Part shown: piece by piece, positions 63,457-64,000 of the stretch
Position numbering within the stretch: the first letter of the stretch is position 1
How the letters are laid out: each line of letters begins with the position of its first letter
From: Agrococcus jenensis
GTDB lineage: Bacteria; Actinomycetota; Actinomycetes; Actinomycetales; Microbacteriaceae
NCBI RefSeq assembly: GCF_003752465.1
Contig: NZ_RKHJ01000001.1
Span: forward strand, 1,240,001 to 1,304,000
Length of the DNA: 64,000 nucleotides
Direction: 5' to 3'
Program-made: the position numbers and the translations under genes
Notes under the pieces: model-generated
Database searches by the model: none
What the model was told of the DNA's origin: nothing
Seen by the model: only the letters and a program-made list of their open reading frames with translations

Positions 63457-64000
63457 GTGACGCAGACCGTCGGCGAGCTCGACTTCCCCTTCCACGGCTT
63501 CCTCGAGTCCCGGCGCGGGCCGATCGTCGAGATCGCGCTCTCGAACTCGCCGGGCGGGCTCGCGCGCACGTACGTGCTGGTGCCCGAGGGCGCCGGTGAG
63601 CTGCCGCCGGGCATCTACTCGACGATGCTCAAGCAGGTCGTCGACCTCGACGAGCGCGGTGGGTGGATGGTCGAGGTCGATCTCGAGCCCGAGCCGCGGG
63701 GCGCCGAGGTGCGCCTGGACACGACGCTCGACGACGAGTGGGAGTCGGACGAGCGGGACCTGCTCATCGCCTCGCACGCCGAGCGCTTCCAGCCGCAGGA
63801 GCCGCCCGCGGAGCGCGAGGGCGACCAGCCCGTCAACCCCTACGGGCTCTGGGCGCTCGATGAGAGCGGCAGCGCGTTCCGGGTCGAGGTCGAGCGCGAC
63901 GAGGAATCGGGCGGGCTCCTCATCGAGGCGGCCACCCGCTTCGGCAAGGCGCTCCACCCGTGGGCGTACGGCGCCGTCCGCGCCGACACCCTCGAGATCG
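63457..64000 (+). CDS. Hypothetical protein, 3' end outside window
   Basis: Open from GTG 63457 to the window end, at least 181 residues. Not recognised. The sequence is acidic and beta-rich, with LPPGIYSTMLKQVVDLDERGGWMVEVDLEP, and shows no signal peptide or membrane span in the visible part. The start is supported by the TAGCGT box 6 bases upstream, and codon use matches the neighbours. Confidence 0.6.
   Translation, partial: MTQTVGELDFPFHGFLESRRGPIVEIALSNSPGGLARTYVLVPEGAGELPPGIYSTMLKQVVDLDERGGWMVEVDLEPEPRGAEVRLDTTLDDEWESDERDLLIASHAERFQPQEPPAEREGDQPVNPYGLWALDESGSAFRVEVERDEESGGLLIEAATRFGKALHPWAYGAVRADTLEI

Overview
The window is very GC-rich, densely coded DNA in which almost every third codon position is G or C. 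Many genes start with GTG, stop/start overlaps (ATGA, GTGA) are common, and many genes have a TAGnnT/TACnnT-type -10 box 6-7 bases before the start codon, so their transcripts should be leaderless. With the family content (TreX-TreY-TreZ trehalose pathway, LtrA, a CE1758/CE1759-type flavin pair, LmeA/DUF2993) this points to an actinobacterium, most likely a Microbacteriaceae-type organism. That placement is inference; no rRNA is present. One tRNA gene (Gly, anticodon CCC) was found. I saw no IS element, prophage or CRISPR array.

Layout. 1-10.8 kb: the 3' part of an M20 amidohydrolase; an ArsR-type regulator with a 44-residue small protein and an MFS pump; two hypothetical envelope proteins; a glutathione peroxidase; LtrA and TauE membrane proteins; DUF427; a MarR-MFS efflux pair. 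10.4-15.5 kb: an OmpR-type two-component system flanked by two paralogous APH-fold kinase-like genes and a small Pro-Ala-rich exported protein; two intergenic regions carry the same TGAG-N6-CTCA palindrome. 15.5-21 kb: the most unusual region, a reverse-strand cassette of a LuxR/NarL-type regulator, two uncharacterised proteins (527 and 465 residues) that share C-terminal sequence features, and a metacaspase with an N-terminal peptidoglycan-binding domain. 21-28 kb: a translationally coupled LLM monooxygenase/FMN reductase/MarR operon with an operator over its promoter, a SolA-like oxidase, an MFS protein, an NCS2 permease and a VanZ protein.

28-40 kb: a short UvrA-like ABC protein, two alpha/beta hydrolases (one divergent from a TetR gene with a 14-bp palindromic operator between them), a lipoate-ligase-family fusion, a GNAT-type protein, MsrA, tRNA-Gly, an LmeA-like protein preceded by a 17-codon leaderless upstream reading frame, small VOC/YCII/ABM proteins, a GntR regulator and an EamA transporter. 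40.4-53.6 kb: a hydroxyproline catabolic region, consisting of a LivKHMGF-type importer, a three-subunit D-hydroxyproline dehydrogenase, a DHDPS-family deaminase, a proline racemase/4-hydroxyproline epimerase and an aldehyde dehydrogenase, facing a second racemase and an ornithine-cyclodeaminase-family gene. Three GTAATAT palindromes lie before the three transcription units, and the GntR gene at 38.6 kb is the obvious candidate regulator. Together these genes would take up 4-hydroxyproline, epimerise it, oxidise and deaminate it, and feed 2-oxoglutarate to the TCA cycle. 53.6-64 kb: an ABC exporter (again with a tiny leaderless upstream frame), a YbaK-type deacylase, the glgX(treX)-treY-treZ glycogen-to-trehalose operon with one small membrane protein, and the 5' part of an unknown gene.
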